Part shown: one piece after another, positions 34,604 through 43,487 of the stretch
Position numbering within the stretch: the first letter of the stretch is position 1
Layout: every line of letters starts with the position of its first letter
DNA from: Kineosporia rhizophila
GTDB lineage: Bacteria; Actinomycetota; Actinomycetes; Actinomycetales; Kineosporiaceae
Direction of reading: 5' to 3'
DNA length: 64,000 nt
Assembly: GCF_021277265.1 (NCBI RefSeq)
Contig: NZ_JAJSOH010000031.1
Coordinates: 1 to 64,000 of the forward strand
Translations under genes and position numbers: made by a program
The notes under the pieces: model-generated
Databases searched by the model: none
Seen by the model: only the letters and a program-made list of their open reading frames with translations
What the model was told of the DNA's origin: nothing

Positions 34604-36745
34604 ATGCCGCGAGGAGAAGTACGCCGGGCCCGGCGCGTCCGGCACGACCGGGCCGGGGTGTCGGTCGCCGAGTCGCAGGCCCGGCACCGCGTCCTGCTCA
34701 GTGCCCTTCCGGACGGCGTCCTGCTGCAGGACGCCGACGGCACCGTGCTGCTGGCCAACCCCCGGGCCGGGCACCTGCTCGGGCTGCCCCTGCCGACGCC
34801 CGAGCTGTCCCGGCCGAACGTGCCGGTGCCCCGGCGGGCCGGCGAGACCGGCCCGATCGACCTCTCCCGGGCCCGCCCGGCCCTGGTCGCAGGGGTGGAC
34901 CGGATCAGCGCGGCGGCCCTGCGGACCGGCCAGATGCAGAGCGGTTTCACCGATCCGGTGCTCGTCGACGGCCAGTCCCGGCTGCTCCAGGTCACCTCGA
35001 TCCCGCTGCTCGGCGACGACGGCCTGGCCCGGGCGGTGGCCACCTCGATCAGCCCGGCCGAGGACCCGGCCCCCGCCCCCGACACCCCGCCGCACCCGGC
35101 CGGGGGCGAGGACATCTTCCGCCGGACCATGCAGCACAGCCCGATCGGGATCGCGGTGACCGCGCTGAACGGGCGCTTCCTGCGGGTCAACCGCACGCTG
35201 TGCCGGATGCTCGGCTTCCGCGCCGACGAACTGCAGGCCCGCACGCTGAGCGACGTGGTGCACCCCAAGGACGTGGACGTGCTGCGCGCCCGGCTGGCCG
35301 GCCTGGTCAGCGGGGACGCCGACACCCTGCGCCTGGAGCGGCGTTTCGTCGGGCACGGCGGCATGCACCTGTGGGGCACGCTGGTGGTCACCCCGATCCG
35401 CGACTCCGCCTCGCACCCGGTGCAACTGGTGGTGCAGGTGGAGGACCGCAGCGACCTGTACCAGGCGCAGGGCCTGATGACCCACATGACGCTGCACGAC
35501 CGGCTCACCGGCCTGCCCAGCCGCCCGCTGGTGCTCGACCGGATCCAGAAGGCCCTGGACCGCACCCGGCGCAGCGGCCTGCGGGTCGCCGTACTGCAGT
35601 GCGACGTGGACCATTTCCGGGTGGTCAACGACAACGCGGGCTACGAGGACGGTGACGAGGTGCTGGCCGAGATCGGCCGCCGGGTGGCTGGGGCGCTGCG
35701 GGCCGGGGACACCGCCGGCCGGCTCGGCGGCGACGAGTTCGTGGTGGTCTGCGACGACGTCACCGACGAGGAGGAGGCCGGGGCGGTCGCCGACCGGGTG
35801 CGGGCCGCAGTCAACGAACCGCTCATCCTGGGCGGCCGCACGCTGCGGCCCACGGTCAGCGTCGGGATCGCCCTGTCCGGTGATCCGGCCGGCGATCCGC
35901 TGCTGCTGCTGCGGGATGCGGAAATGGCCACGTACCAGGCGAAGAGCCGGGGCCGCGACCGCTGGGACACGGTGGACACCTCGCAACGGCGGGCCGCCGC
36001 CGAGCGGCTGGACCTGGAGCACGAGCTGCGGGCGGCGATCGTCGACGACGAGCTGGAGCTGCACTTCCAGCCGATCGTCGGGCTCAGCGGGCGGCGGGTG
36101 ATCGGCCGGGAGGCCCTGGTGCGCTGGCGGCACCCGGCCCGTGGGCTGATGCCGCCGATCACCTTCCTGCCGGTGGCCGAGGAGTCCGGGCTGATCGTCG
36201 ACCTGGGCGCCTGGGTGCTGCGCGCCGCGGTCCGGGCCGCCGCCTCCAGCCCGGACCCGGGCTACGTGGCGGTGAACGTCTCGCCGAACCAGATGATCCG
36301 GCCCGGCCTGTCCGACCAGGTGGAGCAGATCCTGCGGGAGTCCGGGCTGCCGCCGGGGAAACTCGTGCTCGAGCTGACCGAGTCGGTGATGCTGAGCGCC
36401 GCCCCGGCCGCCCGGCAGGAGATCGAGCGGCTGCACGCCCTGGGCGTGCGGATCGTGGTGGACGACTTCGGCACCGGCTTCTCGGCCCTGTCCTACCTGC
36501 GTGACCTTCCGGTCTCCGGGATCAAGGTGGACCGCAGCTTCACCTCCGGGCTGGGCGAGGACCCGCAGTGCGACCGGATCGTCGAGGCCCTGATCGGCCT
36601 GGGCAACGGCCTGGGCATCGACGTGATCGTCGAGGGGGTGGAGACCGAGCAGCAGAGCGCGCTGCTGGCCGGGATCGGGGTGCAGCACGCCCAGGGCTAC
36701 CTGTTCGGCCGGCCCAGCCCGAAGTACGAGCTGCAGCCCGCCTGA
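34604..36745 (+). CDS. PAS-GGDEF-EAL bifunctional cyclic-di-GMP protein
   Basis: A 713-residue cytoplasmic protein with no TM. Two PAS-like domains lie at about 25-135 and 170-285, GGDEF at about 300-455 and EAL at about 465-710. The GGDEF signature is complete (GRLGGDEFVVV). The EAL domain keeps EALVRW, NVSPNQM, the ELTES Glu, DDFGTGFSAL and KVDRSF, so both cyclase and phosphodiesterase could be active; no degenerate residue was seen. ATG 34604 has GAGGAG at 5 nt, which decides it over 34571. PAS inputs may set the balance. It is the only c-di-GMP enzyme in the window, while a c-di-GMP-binding RsiG homologue lies at 56.7 kb. Confidence 0.92.
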   Translation: MPRGEVRRARRVRHDRAGVSVAESQARHRVLLSALPDGVLLQDADGTVLLANPRAGHLLGLPLPTPELSRPNVPVPRRAGETGPIDLSRARPALVAGVDRISAAALRTGQMQSGFTDPVLVDGQSRLLQVTSIPLLGDDGLARAVATSISPAEDPAPAPDTPPHPAGGEDIFRRTMQHSPIGIAVTALNGRFLRVNRTLCRMLGFRADELQARTLSDVVHPKDVDVLRARLAGLVSGDADTLRLERRFVGHGGMHLWGTLVVTPIRDSASHPVQLVVQVEDRSDLYQAQGLMTHMTLHDRLTGLPSRPLVLDRIQKALDRTRRSGLRVAVLQCDVDHFRVVNDNAGYEDGDEVLAEIGRRVAGALRAGDTAGRLGGDEFVVVCDDVTDEEEAGAVADRVRAAVNEPLILGGRTLRPTVSVGIALSGDPAGDPLLLLRDAEMATYQAKSRGRDRWDTVDTSQRRAAAERLDLEHELRAAIVDDELELHFQPIVGLSGRRVIGREALVRWRHPARGLMPPITFLPVAEESGLIVDLGAWVLRAAVRAAASSPDPGYVAVNVSPNQMIRPGLSDQVEQILRESGLPPGKLVLELTESVMLSAAPAARQEIERLHALGVRIVVDDFGTGFSALSYLRDLPVSGIKVDRSFTSGLGEDPQCDRIVEALIGLGNGLGIDVIVEGVETEQQSALLAGIGVQHAQGYLFGRPSPKYELQPA

Positions 36746-36761
36746 CGCTTCGCGAACAACG

Positions 36762-36798
36762 AAAAAGCCCACCAGAGGCCGTTTCTGGTGGGCTTTTC
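36762..36798. terminator. Bidirectional rho-independent terminator
   Basis: Fourteen-base-pair arms AAAAGCCCACCAGA (36763-36776) and its complement (36784-36797) with A and T runs on the two sides. It lies between convergent GGDEF-EAL and kinase genes and should end both. Confidence 0.9.
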
Positions 36799-36809
36799 CG
36801 GTTCAGGCT

Positions 36810-38924
36810 CTAGCCGGTGAGCTGCTGGACGATCGTGCTGCCCTCGAGCGGGCCCCAGTCGGGGTCGTAGCCGGGGTCGCGCAGGATCATGACGCAGGAC
36901 AGCAGGAGCAGGACCAGCACGGCCCAGCCGAGGATCCGGATCTGCGGGCCGCTGGTGATCGACGAGACCACCTTCTCGGTGCCCCGCCGCACCGGGCCGC
37001 CGCCGGGCCCCCACCAGGCGGTGAGCACCAGCGCCAGCATGCCCAGGGCCAGCGGGATCGGCCGGCCCGGGTTGGCCGCCGAGGGCGCGCCCCCGGTCTG
37101 CGCCGCGGCTGCGATGAAGGCCACGCTGACACCGATCAGCAGCGGCAGCAGCAGCGCGAACACCGTGGACATGACCGCGCCGAGAATGCGCCAGGGCAGG
37201 GACAACACGGTGACCATGCCGTCGCTGGGCCGGGGGCCGTGCACGTCGCGCCGCTGCATCAGGGCGGTGTTCGTGCGGTCGACCACGCGGGCGGCGACCA
37301 TGCCGACCCCCACCACCAGCACCGCACCGTAGGGCGCGACCGCCGCCATCCCGGCCAGCGCGAGCAGCAGGCCGAACAGGAACAGCGGCATCGAGCCCAG
37401 CGGCAGGCGCTCGAGAACGTTCTCGCGGTGCTCGTTCTCGTCGTAGTGCGACTGCGGGCGGTCCGGATCGTCACCGATCGGGCGGCCCTTGGCCAGCACC
37501 GGCGCCGAGCCCCGGCGGAAGTCGTCGGAGCGGGCCGGCTGCTGGCCCGGCCGGGCCTCGAAACCGTTGGCGGGACCCGGCTGACCGGGCTGGTGCTGGT
37601 AACCGTGCCCGGGGGGCTGGTACTGCTGCTGGTTCTGGCCGTTCTGGCCGTTCTTGCCAGGCGGGTCGAAGCGCCGGGTGGCCTTCGGCCCGGAGCCGTT
37701 GGCCGGCGGGATGACCGACGTGGCCGCGTTGTTGCCGGCCGGGTTGTACGGCGGGATCACCGACGTGGGGTCGTTGTTGCCGCCGTTGGCGGGCGGGATC
37801 ACCGACGTGGGCGCGTTGGCCCGGCCCGAGGGCGGCGGGATGACGTGCGTGGGCGCGTTCGAGCCGCCCATCGACTCCGGCGGGATCACCGACGTCTTGG
37901 CATCGGCGAAGCTCGGCGGCGGGGTGCGCATGGTGGCCACCTCGTCCGGGCTGGGCAGCCGGATCTCGGTGGAGTCGGTCGGCTTGACCTGCTTGCGGAT
38001 CTCCTCGCCGGGCCCGGGCGTGCGGATCGTCTCCTCGTCGGGGCTCACGTAGGCACCGCCGGTGCCCCAGGCCGGGATCTGCGGCTGCGGGCCCGTGGTG
38101 GGCCGCGCCGGGGCCGGGGCGGCCAGGCCGGCGATCAGCTCTTCGGGGTGCGGGCGCACCCGGGGGTCGACCGAGAGCGCGGCGGTGAGCGTGGAGCGCA
38201 GCCCCTCGTCCACCCCGTCCAGGTCGGTGGCGCCGCGGCGCACCCGGTCGAGGACGACCTCGATCGGGCCGGTGCCGAACGGCGGGCGGCCGGTGGCGGC
38301 GTAGGCCAGGGTGGCGCCCCAGCCCCACCAGTCGGTGGCCGAGCTGACCGGGTCGCCGCCGATGATCTCCGGCGAGAGGTAGCCCGGGGTGCCCATCACC
38401 AGGCCGGTGTGGGTGATCCGGGACTCGTCGGCGGCGTGCGCGATACCGAAGTCGATCAGCACCGGCTCGCCGTCGAGCAGCATCACGTTGGCCGGCTTGA
38501 CGTCGCGGTGGACCACCCCGGCGCTGTGCACGGTGCGCAGCGCGTCGGCCATCACCTTGCCGATCCGGGCCACGTGGCCGCGGGGCAGCGGCCCGTGGTC
38601 GCGCACGTGCTTCTCGAGCGTCTTGCCCGGCACGAAGCTGGTGACGATGTAGGGCACGTCACTCTCGACGTCGGCGTCCAGCACGCCGGCCACCCGGGGG
38701 TGCCGGACCCGCCGGAGCGTGGCGACCTCACGGGCCAGGCGGCGCCGGGCGTCGGGGTCGCCCGCCACGTGCGGGCGCAGCACCTTGACGGCGACAGCCT
38801 TCCCGTTCGGGTCCAGTCCGAGATGGACGACGCCCATCCCGCCTTCGCCCAGGCGCTGGACCAGGCGGTACTGACCTATCCGCCCGGTCTCGCCGGCTGG
38901 GCGGGCGGTTGCATCGCGCGGCAT
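36810..38924 (-). CDS. Membrane Ser/Thr protein kinase (PknB-like) with TSVIPP repeats
   Basis: A 704-residue Hanks-type kinase. The catalytic domain (about 15-275) has GEGGMGVVHLG, VAVKVLR (Lys), HRDVKPANVM, IDFGIAH and GTPGYLSPE, all intact. A Pro/Thr-rich juxtamembrane region (about 280-500) carries five TSVIPP-like copies. Four to five TMs follow (about 525-685), with a short tail. This topology differs from PASTA-bearing PknB, because there are several TMs and no PASTA domains. ATG 38924 begins homology; no strong ribosome site was seen. The kinase probably senses membrane or envelope state and phosphorylates itself and partners (inference). Confidence 0.88.
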   Translation of the reverse strand: MPRDATARPAGETGRIGQYRLVQRLGEGGMGVVHLGLDPNGKAVAVKVLRPHVAGDPDARRRLAREVATLRRVRHPRVAGVLDADVESDVPYIVTSFVPGKTLEKHVRDHGPLPRGHVARIGKVMADALRTVHSAGVVHRDVKPANVMLLDGEPVLIDFGIAHAADESRITHTGLVMGTPGYLSPEIIGGDPVSSATDWWGWGATLAYAATGRPPFGTGPIEVVLDRVRRGATDLDGVDEGLRSTLTAALSVDPRVRPHPEELIAGLAAPAPARPTTGPQPQIPAWGTGGAYVSPDEETIRTPGPGEEIRKQVKPTDSTEIRLPSPDEVATMRTPPPSFADAKTSVIPPESMGGSNAPTHVIPPPSGRANAPTSVIPPANGGNNDPTSVIPPYNPAGNNAATSVIPPANGSGPKATRRFDPPGKNGQNGQNQQQYQPPGHGYQHQPGQPGPANGFEARPGQQPARSDDFRRGSAPVLAKGRPIGDDPDRPQSHYDENEHRENVLERLPLGSMPLFLFGLLLALAGMAAVAPYGAVLVVGVGMVAARVVDRTNTALMQRRDVHGPRPSDGMVTVLSLPWRILGAVMSTVFALLLPLLIGVSVAFIAAAAQTGGAPSAANPGRPIPLALGMLALVLTAWWGPGGGPVRRGTEKVVSSITSGPQIRILGWAVLVLLLLSCVMILRDPGYDPDWGPLEGSTIVQQLTG

Positions 38925-39002
38925 AGTGACCACGGTAGGCCAAACGCACGACAAGGCGTAGCCGTTGCACGGAGCTGGGAAACAGCTGCGCCCGGGATGA
39001 GA

Positions 39003-39431
39003 TCAGCTCGTGATGTAGGCCTGGAGCTGGTCGCGCTCGCCCTCGAGCTCGTCGATCCGGTGCTTGACCACGTCCCCGATGCTGACGATGCCGACCAGCC
39101 GGTCGCCCTCGACCACCGGCACGTGCCGGAAGCGGCCCTTGGTCATCATCCGCATCAGCTCGTCCAGATCGGTCTCCGGCGGGCAGGTGCGCACGTGCTT
39201 GCTCATGATCTCGCTGACCGGCTCGCCGAGCAGGTCCGGGCCGAAGCGCTGGAGTCTGCGCACCACGTCCCGCTCACTGACGATGCCGTCGATGCTCTCG
39301 CCGTCGGCGGACACCACCAGGGCGCCCACCCCGTTGGTGGCCAGCGAGTCGAGTAGTTCGGTGACGGGCCGGTCGGGGGCGATGGTGACGACCAGGGCGC
39401 CCTTGTGCCGGAGAAGATCACTGATCCGCAT
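39003..39431 (-). CDS. CBS-pair domain protein
   Basis: A 142-residue protein made of two CBS motifs (about residues 8-58 and 75-125), with the usual GIVSERDVVRRL and HVPVVEGDRLVGIVSIGDVVK segments. CBS pairs bind adenine nucleotides and regulate other proteins. ATG 39431 has GGGAGG at 8 nt. It lies 78 bp downstream of the kinase start on the same strand as the kinase and may be its upstream co-transcribed neighbour. Confidence 0.85.
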   Translation of the reverse strand: MRISDLLRHKGALVVTIAPDRPVTELLDSLATNGVGALVVSADGESIDGIVSERDVVRRLQRFGPDLLGEPVSEIMSKHVRTCPPETDLDELMRMMTKGRFRHVPVVEGDRLVGIVSIGDVVKHRIDELEGERDQLQAYITS

Positions 39432-39583
39432 GCGCAGAACCTCCCGAGGACGGGCTGTCACCCGGGCGCGAGACACGGACGTCAAGCACGCTCCGGACCG
39501 CCGGGGGCCGACGCTGCCCGCTCACTCAGGGTAGGTGAGCACTGCCCGAAGGGGAACCCCCGGACGTGTCCGGGATCACACCC

Positions 39584-40657
39584 TCACTCCGATGGCGGAG
39601 CTTCAGCCGGGACAGAACCGGTCGAACCGCGCACCACCAGCTCAGGCCGGAACAGGTACTCGGTGCGGGGAGCGAACGCGCGGTGACCGCCCCGCGCGCC
39701 GGCCCGCGCATTGCCGTGGATGTCGTCGAGCAGGGCCCGCACCGCTGCGGCCCCCATCGCCTGCACCGACTGCCGCACGGTGGTCAGCGGCGGATCGGTG
39801 AAGGCGATCAGCGGGGAGTCGTCGTACCCGATCACCGACACGTCGGCGGGCACGTCCAGACCCCGGTCGCGCACCGCCCGGATCGCCCCGAGCGCCATCA
39901 GGTCGCTGCCGCACACCACCCCGGTGCACCCCGCGTCGATCAGCCGGTGAGCGGCCGCCGCCCCACCCTCGACGCTGAACAGCGAGCACTCGATCAGCTC
40001 GTCCACGTCGGTCTGCCCCAGGTGCCGGAGCATGGCCTGCCGGAAACCGTCGATCTTGCGGATCACCGGCACGAACTGGCGCGGGCCGAGGGCCAGCCCG
40101 ATCCGCCGGTGCCCCTGCGCCACCAGGTGATTCACCGCCAGGTCCATCGAGGTGACGTCGTCGTTGCTGACGAACGGCGCGTCCAGGCCCTCGACGAAGC
40201 CGTTGACCAGCACGATCGGAAGGCCCCGCCGGCGCAGGGCGACGTAGCGCCCGGGATCGGCGGAGGTGTCGGCGTGCAGGCCGGAGACGAAGACGATCCC
40301 GGCCACCCCGCGCTCGGTGAGCATCTGCGTGTACTCGTCCTCGCGCACCCCGCCGGGAGTCTGCGTGCACAGCACCGGGGTGTAGCCGTGGTGCGCCAGG
40401 GCCGACTCGATCACCTGGGCGAAGGCCGGGAAGATCGGGTTGTCCAGCTCGGGCACGATCAGCCCGATCAGGCCGGCCGAGTGCTGCCGCAGCCGCACCG
40501 GCCGTTCGTAGCCGAGCACGTCCAGGGCAGTGAGCACCGCCTCGCGGGTGCCCTCGGCCACCCCGGCGCGGTCGTTCAGGACACGACTCACCGTGGCCTC
40601 GCTCACTCCCGCCTGGGCGGCGATGTCGGCGAGTCGGGCGCGGGGGGCTGTCGCCAT
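39584..40657 (-). CDS. LacI/GalR family transcriptional regulator
   Basis: A 357-residue repressor. The N-terminal LacI HTH (RLADIAAQAGVSEATVSRVLNDR, given here only as a family hallmark) is followed by a periplasmic-binding-like effector domain with LIGLIVPELDNPIF, VGYDD-like VIGYDDSPL and PPLTTVRQS. It should bind a sugar or derivative and an inverted-repeat operator. ATG 40657 begins homology with GGAG 8 nt before. It is divergent from the MsiK-like ATPase gene, so it may control sugar uptake. No operator was recognised with confidence. Confidence 0.9.
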   Translation of the reverse strand: MATAPRARLADIAAQAGVSEATVSRVLNDRAGVAEGTREAVLTALDVLGYERPVRLRQHSAGLIGLIVPELDNPIFPAFAQVIESALAHHGYTPVLCTQTPGGVREDEYTQMLTERGVAGIVFVSGLHADTSADPGRYVALRRRGLPIVLVNGFVEGLDAPFVSNDDVTSMDLAVNHLVAQGHRRIGLALGPRQFVPVIRKIDGFRQAMLRHLGQTDVDELIECSLFSVEGGAAAAHRLIDAGCTGVVCGSDLMALGAIRAVRDRGLDVPADVSVIGYDDSPLIAFTDPPLTTVRQSVQAMGAAAVRALLDDIHGNARAGARGGHRAFAPRTEYLFRPELVVRGSTGSVPAEAPPSE

Positions 40658-41011
40658 CGGCCGGTCTCCATGCTGGTCCGCTTCGGATTCCAAAGGGACA
40701 TTCTGGGCGAAAGGCGGGTTCCGCACCTCACGGCCAGGCTTGCCGCGACCTACTGTGTCATCTCCGTCACGCGCGGCGCCTCGCCGATCGAGTGGGATGC
40801 AGATGACACCTACTACCCCTATGCGCCGGGGCGGTCCGCGGTCTTAGATGTACTCCGTGGCCGAAGACGCCCCCGCGGCGCCTGGTCATACGTTCCATCC
40901 GGGCCTGATGCGGGTCCGGCGACAATCGGCAAGACCCGGCGCCTGCGGCCTCGGGTCGACCCTCCACTCGGATCGTCCGGCACGTTCCTGCCGGTGAAGG
41001 GAAGTGGCAAA
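40658..41011. promoter_or_regulatory. Divergent LacI / sugar-ATPase intergenic region
   Basis: A 354-bp gap presumably holding both promoters and the LacI operator. No 14-18-bp LacI-type palindrome with a central CG stood out. A GAAGGGAAG ribosome site precedes the ATPase start. No gene was supported. Confidence 0.3.
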
Positions 41012-42085
41012 GTGGCCACCGTCACATTTGATCAGGCAACCCGCGTCTACCCGGGTGCCACCAAGCCGTCCGTGGACAAGCTCGACCTCCACATCGAGGA
41101 CGGCGAGTTCCTCGTGCTGGTCGGGCCCTCGGGCTGCGGCAAGTCCACCTCGCTGCGCATGCTGGCCGGCCTGGAGGACGTCAACGAGGGACGCATCCTG
41201 ATCGGCGACCGGGACGTCACCCAGATGCCGCCGAAGGACCGCGACATCGCGATGGTGTTCCAGAGCTACGCGCTCTACCCGCACATGACGGTCGGCGAGA
41301 ACATGGGCTTCGCGCTCAAGATCGCCGGCGTCGCCAAGTCCGAGATCCAGCAGCGCGTGGCCGAGGCGGCCAAGATCCTCGACCTGACCGAGTACCTCGA
41401 CCGGAAGCCGAAGGCCCTCTCCGGTGGTCAGCGTCAGCGCGTCGCGATGGGCCGGGCGATCGTCCGCCAGCCCCAGGTGTTCCTGATGGACGAGCCGCTG
41501 TCCAACCTGGACGCCAAGCTGCGGGTCCAGACCCGTACCCAGATCGCGTCGCTGCAGCGGCGTCTGGGCGTCACCACGGTCTACGTCACCCACGACCAGA
41601 CCGAGGCGATGACCATGGGTGACCGGGTCGCGGTGCTGAAGGACGGTCTCCTGCAGCAGGTCGGCTCGCCCCGTGAGCTGTACGATCACCCGAACAACGC
41701 GTTCGTGGCCGGCTTCATCGGCTCGCCCGCGATGAACCTGCTCAACCTGCCGGTGACCAACGGCGGCGTGCAGTTCGGCGACGAGGTCTACCGGATCGCC
41801 GAGTCGACGCTGAGCGGCACCGGTGGCCGGGTCACGCTGGGCGTCCGCCCGGAGGACCTGTCCCTGGCCGACCACGGTCTGCCGGTCCAGGTCGAGCTGG
41901 TCGAGGTCCTCGGCGCCGACGCGTACCTGCACGGCACGCTGAAGAGCGAGGGCACCGACCTTCCGGTGATCGCCCGGGTCGACGGGCGGCGTCCCCCGGA
42001 GAAGGGCCAGACGGTCCACCTCAAGGCCAAGGAAGGCCACACGCACCTGTTCAACACCGAGTCGGGCGCTCGCATCGAGGCCTGA
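41012..42085 (+). CDS. msiK: MsiK/UgpC-type ATPase for sugar ABC transporters
   Basis: A 357-residue ABC ATPase. It has Walker A GPSGCGKST, Q-loop, signature LSGGQRQRVAMGRA, Walker B QVFLMDEPLSNLD and H-loop YVTHDQTEAM. The C-terminal regulatory OB-like domain has LGVRPEDL. This length and layout match MalK/MsmX/MsiK ATPases that drive several sugar importers. No permease or binding-protein gene is adjacent, so it probably serves transporters elsewhere, as MsiK does in Streptomyces (inference). GTG 41012 has GGGAAG upstream. The divergent LacI gene may regulate it. Confidence 0.92.
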   Translation: MATVTFDQATRVYPGATKPSVDKLDLHIEDGEFLVLVGPSGCGKSTSLRMLAGLEDVNEGRILIGDRDVTQMPPKDRDIAMVFQSYALYPHMTVGENMGFALKIAGVAKSEIQQRVAEAAKILDLTEYLDRKPKALSGGQRQRVAMGRAIVRQPQVFLMDEPLSNLDAKLRVQTRTQIASLQRRLGVTTVYVTHDQTEAMTMGDRVAVLKDGLLQQVGSPRELYDHPNNAFVAGFIGSPAMNLLNLPVTNGGVQFGDEVYRIAESTLSGTGGRVTLGVRPEDLSLADHGLPVQVELVEVLGADAYLHGTLKSEGTDLPVIARVDGRRPPEKGQTVHLKAKEGHTHLFNTESGARIEA

Positions 42086-42166
42086 TCTCGGGCACTGCTC
42101 ATAGTTGGGGCGTCGTACCTGGCCGGTGCGGCGCCCCGACGCCTGCGGGCGGGGGTCCCCCTTCAG

Positions 42167-43426
42167 ATGACTGCCACCAGAACACTCCAGATCACTTCCG
42201 CGGCACCGGATCCGGCCCTGCTGGACCTGCCGTGGGACGTCCCGCTGGAGAACTGGCCGGCCAACCGGCTGGCCACCCTGCCGCGTGGTATCTCGCGGCA
42301 CATCGTCCGTTTCGTCCAGCTCTCCGGCAACGTGATCGCCGCCAAGGAGATCACCGAGGAGTTCGCCCGGCGCGAGTACGGGCTGCTGCGCCTGCTGCGC
42401 CGCCTGGGTCTGCCCGCGGTCGAGCCGCTGGGCATCATCACCGGGCGCACCGACGAGCACGGCGAGGACCTCGACCCGGTGCTGCTCACCCGGCACCTGC
42501 AGTTCTCGCTGCCCTACCGCGCGGTGTTCTCGCAGAGCATGGGTCCCGAGCCGGCCATGCGGCTGATCGACGCCCTGGCCGTGCTGATGGTGCGTCTGCA
42601 CCTGAGCGGCTTCTTCTGGGGCGACGTCTCGCTGTCGAACACCCTGTTCCGGCGGGACGCGGGCGCGTTCGCCGCCTACCTGGTCGACGCCGAGACCGGT
42701 GACCTCTACGACAGCCTCTCGCGCGGTCAGCGCGAGCACGACCTCGACCTGGCCCGCACCAACATCGCCGGTGAGCTGATGGACCTGGAGGCCGGCGGCT
42801 TCCTCGACGCGGCCCTGGACCCGGTGAAGACCTCGGACGCGTTCATCGAGCGCTACCGCACGCTGTGGGCCGAACTGACCGCCAAGGAGGCGTTCGGCCG
42901 CGGCGACCGCTGGCGGGTGGACGCCCGGATCCGGCGGCTGAACGACCTGGGCTTCGACGTCGGCGAACTGAACATCAACACCGACGTCACCGGCACCTCG
43001 CTGGAGATCCAGCCCAAGGTGGTCGACGCCGGTCACCACCGGCGCCGGCTGCTGCGCCTGACCGGGCTGGACGTGGAGGAGAACCAGGCCCGGCGGCTGC
43101 TGAACGACCTGGACACCTATCGCGCCGCCACCGACCGGCAGGGCGTGGACGAGGACGTGATCTCGCACGAGTGGCTGGCCCGCCGGTTCGAGCCGGTGGT
43201 GCGCGCGGTGCCGCTCGAGATGCGCGGAAAACTGGCCCCGGCCGAGATCTTCCACGAGGTGCTGGAGCACGGCTGGTACCTGTCCGAGAACAGCGGGCGG
43301 GACGCGGGTCTCGACGAGGCGGTCGCCAGCTACATCCGTAACGTGCTGGTGCACCGGCCGGACGAGCAGGCGGTGCTCGGGGTGGACACCCAGGAGATGC
43401 CGGTCGTGGTCGATCCCCTCCCCTAG
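42167..43426 (+). CDS. DUF4032 protein with kinase-like N-terminal part
   Basis: A 419-residue protein. The N-terminal half resembles lipopolysaccharide-kinase-like folds. It has AAKEI (candidate Lys), SGFFWGDVSLSNTLFR in the place of the catalytic loop, and VDAETGDL as a metal-binding loop. The C-terminal half (about 230-410) is the DUF4032 region. The catalytic loop has GD-S rather than the HxD of protein kinases. It lies 81 bp after the ATPase gene on the same strand, which suggests a shared operon. Its role is unknown. Family identity is firm; catalysis is inferred. Confidence 0.8.
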   Translation: MTATRTLQITSAAPDPALLDLPWDVPLENWPANRLATLPRGISRHIVRFVQLSGNVIAAKEITEEFARREYGLLRLLRRLGLPAVEPLGIITGRTDEHGEDLDPVLLTRHLQFSLPYRAVFSQSMGPEPAMRLIDALAVLMVRLHLSGFFWGDVSLSNTLFRRDAGAFAAYLVDAETGDLYDSLSRGQREHDLDLARTNIAGELMDLEAGGFLDAALDPVKTSDAFIERYRTLWAELTAKEAFGRGDRWRVDARIRRLNDLGFDVGELNINTDVTGTSLEIQPKVVDAGHHRRRLLRLTGLDVEENQARRLLNDLDTYRAATDRQGVDEDVISHEWLARRFEPVVRAVPLEMRGKLAPAEIFHEVLEHGWYLSENSGRDAGLDEAVASYIRNVLVHRPDEQAVLGVDTQEMPVVVDPLP

Positions 43427-43432
43427 AACCAC

Positions 43433-43483
43433 GAACTGAAAACTGGGGACGTCGGTGAGCACCGACGTCCCCAGTTTCAGTTC
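43433..43483. terminator. Bidirectional terminator hairpin
   Basis: A 24-bp stem with one bulged A (43433-43457 and 43460-43483) and a 2-nt loop, between the convergent DUF4032 and rlmB genes. The outer stem is GAACTGAAA/TTTCAGTTC. Confidence 0.85.
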
Positions 43484-43487
43484 TGGT

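Noticed and set aside
39566..41011. N-terminal extension of the sugar-ABC ATPase
   Set aside because: The upstream in-frame stretch overlaps the LacI gene on the other strand and has no ABC homology; GTG 41012 has a good ribosome site and begins the domain.
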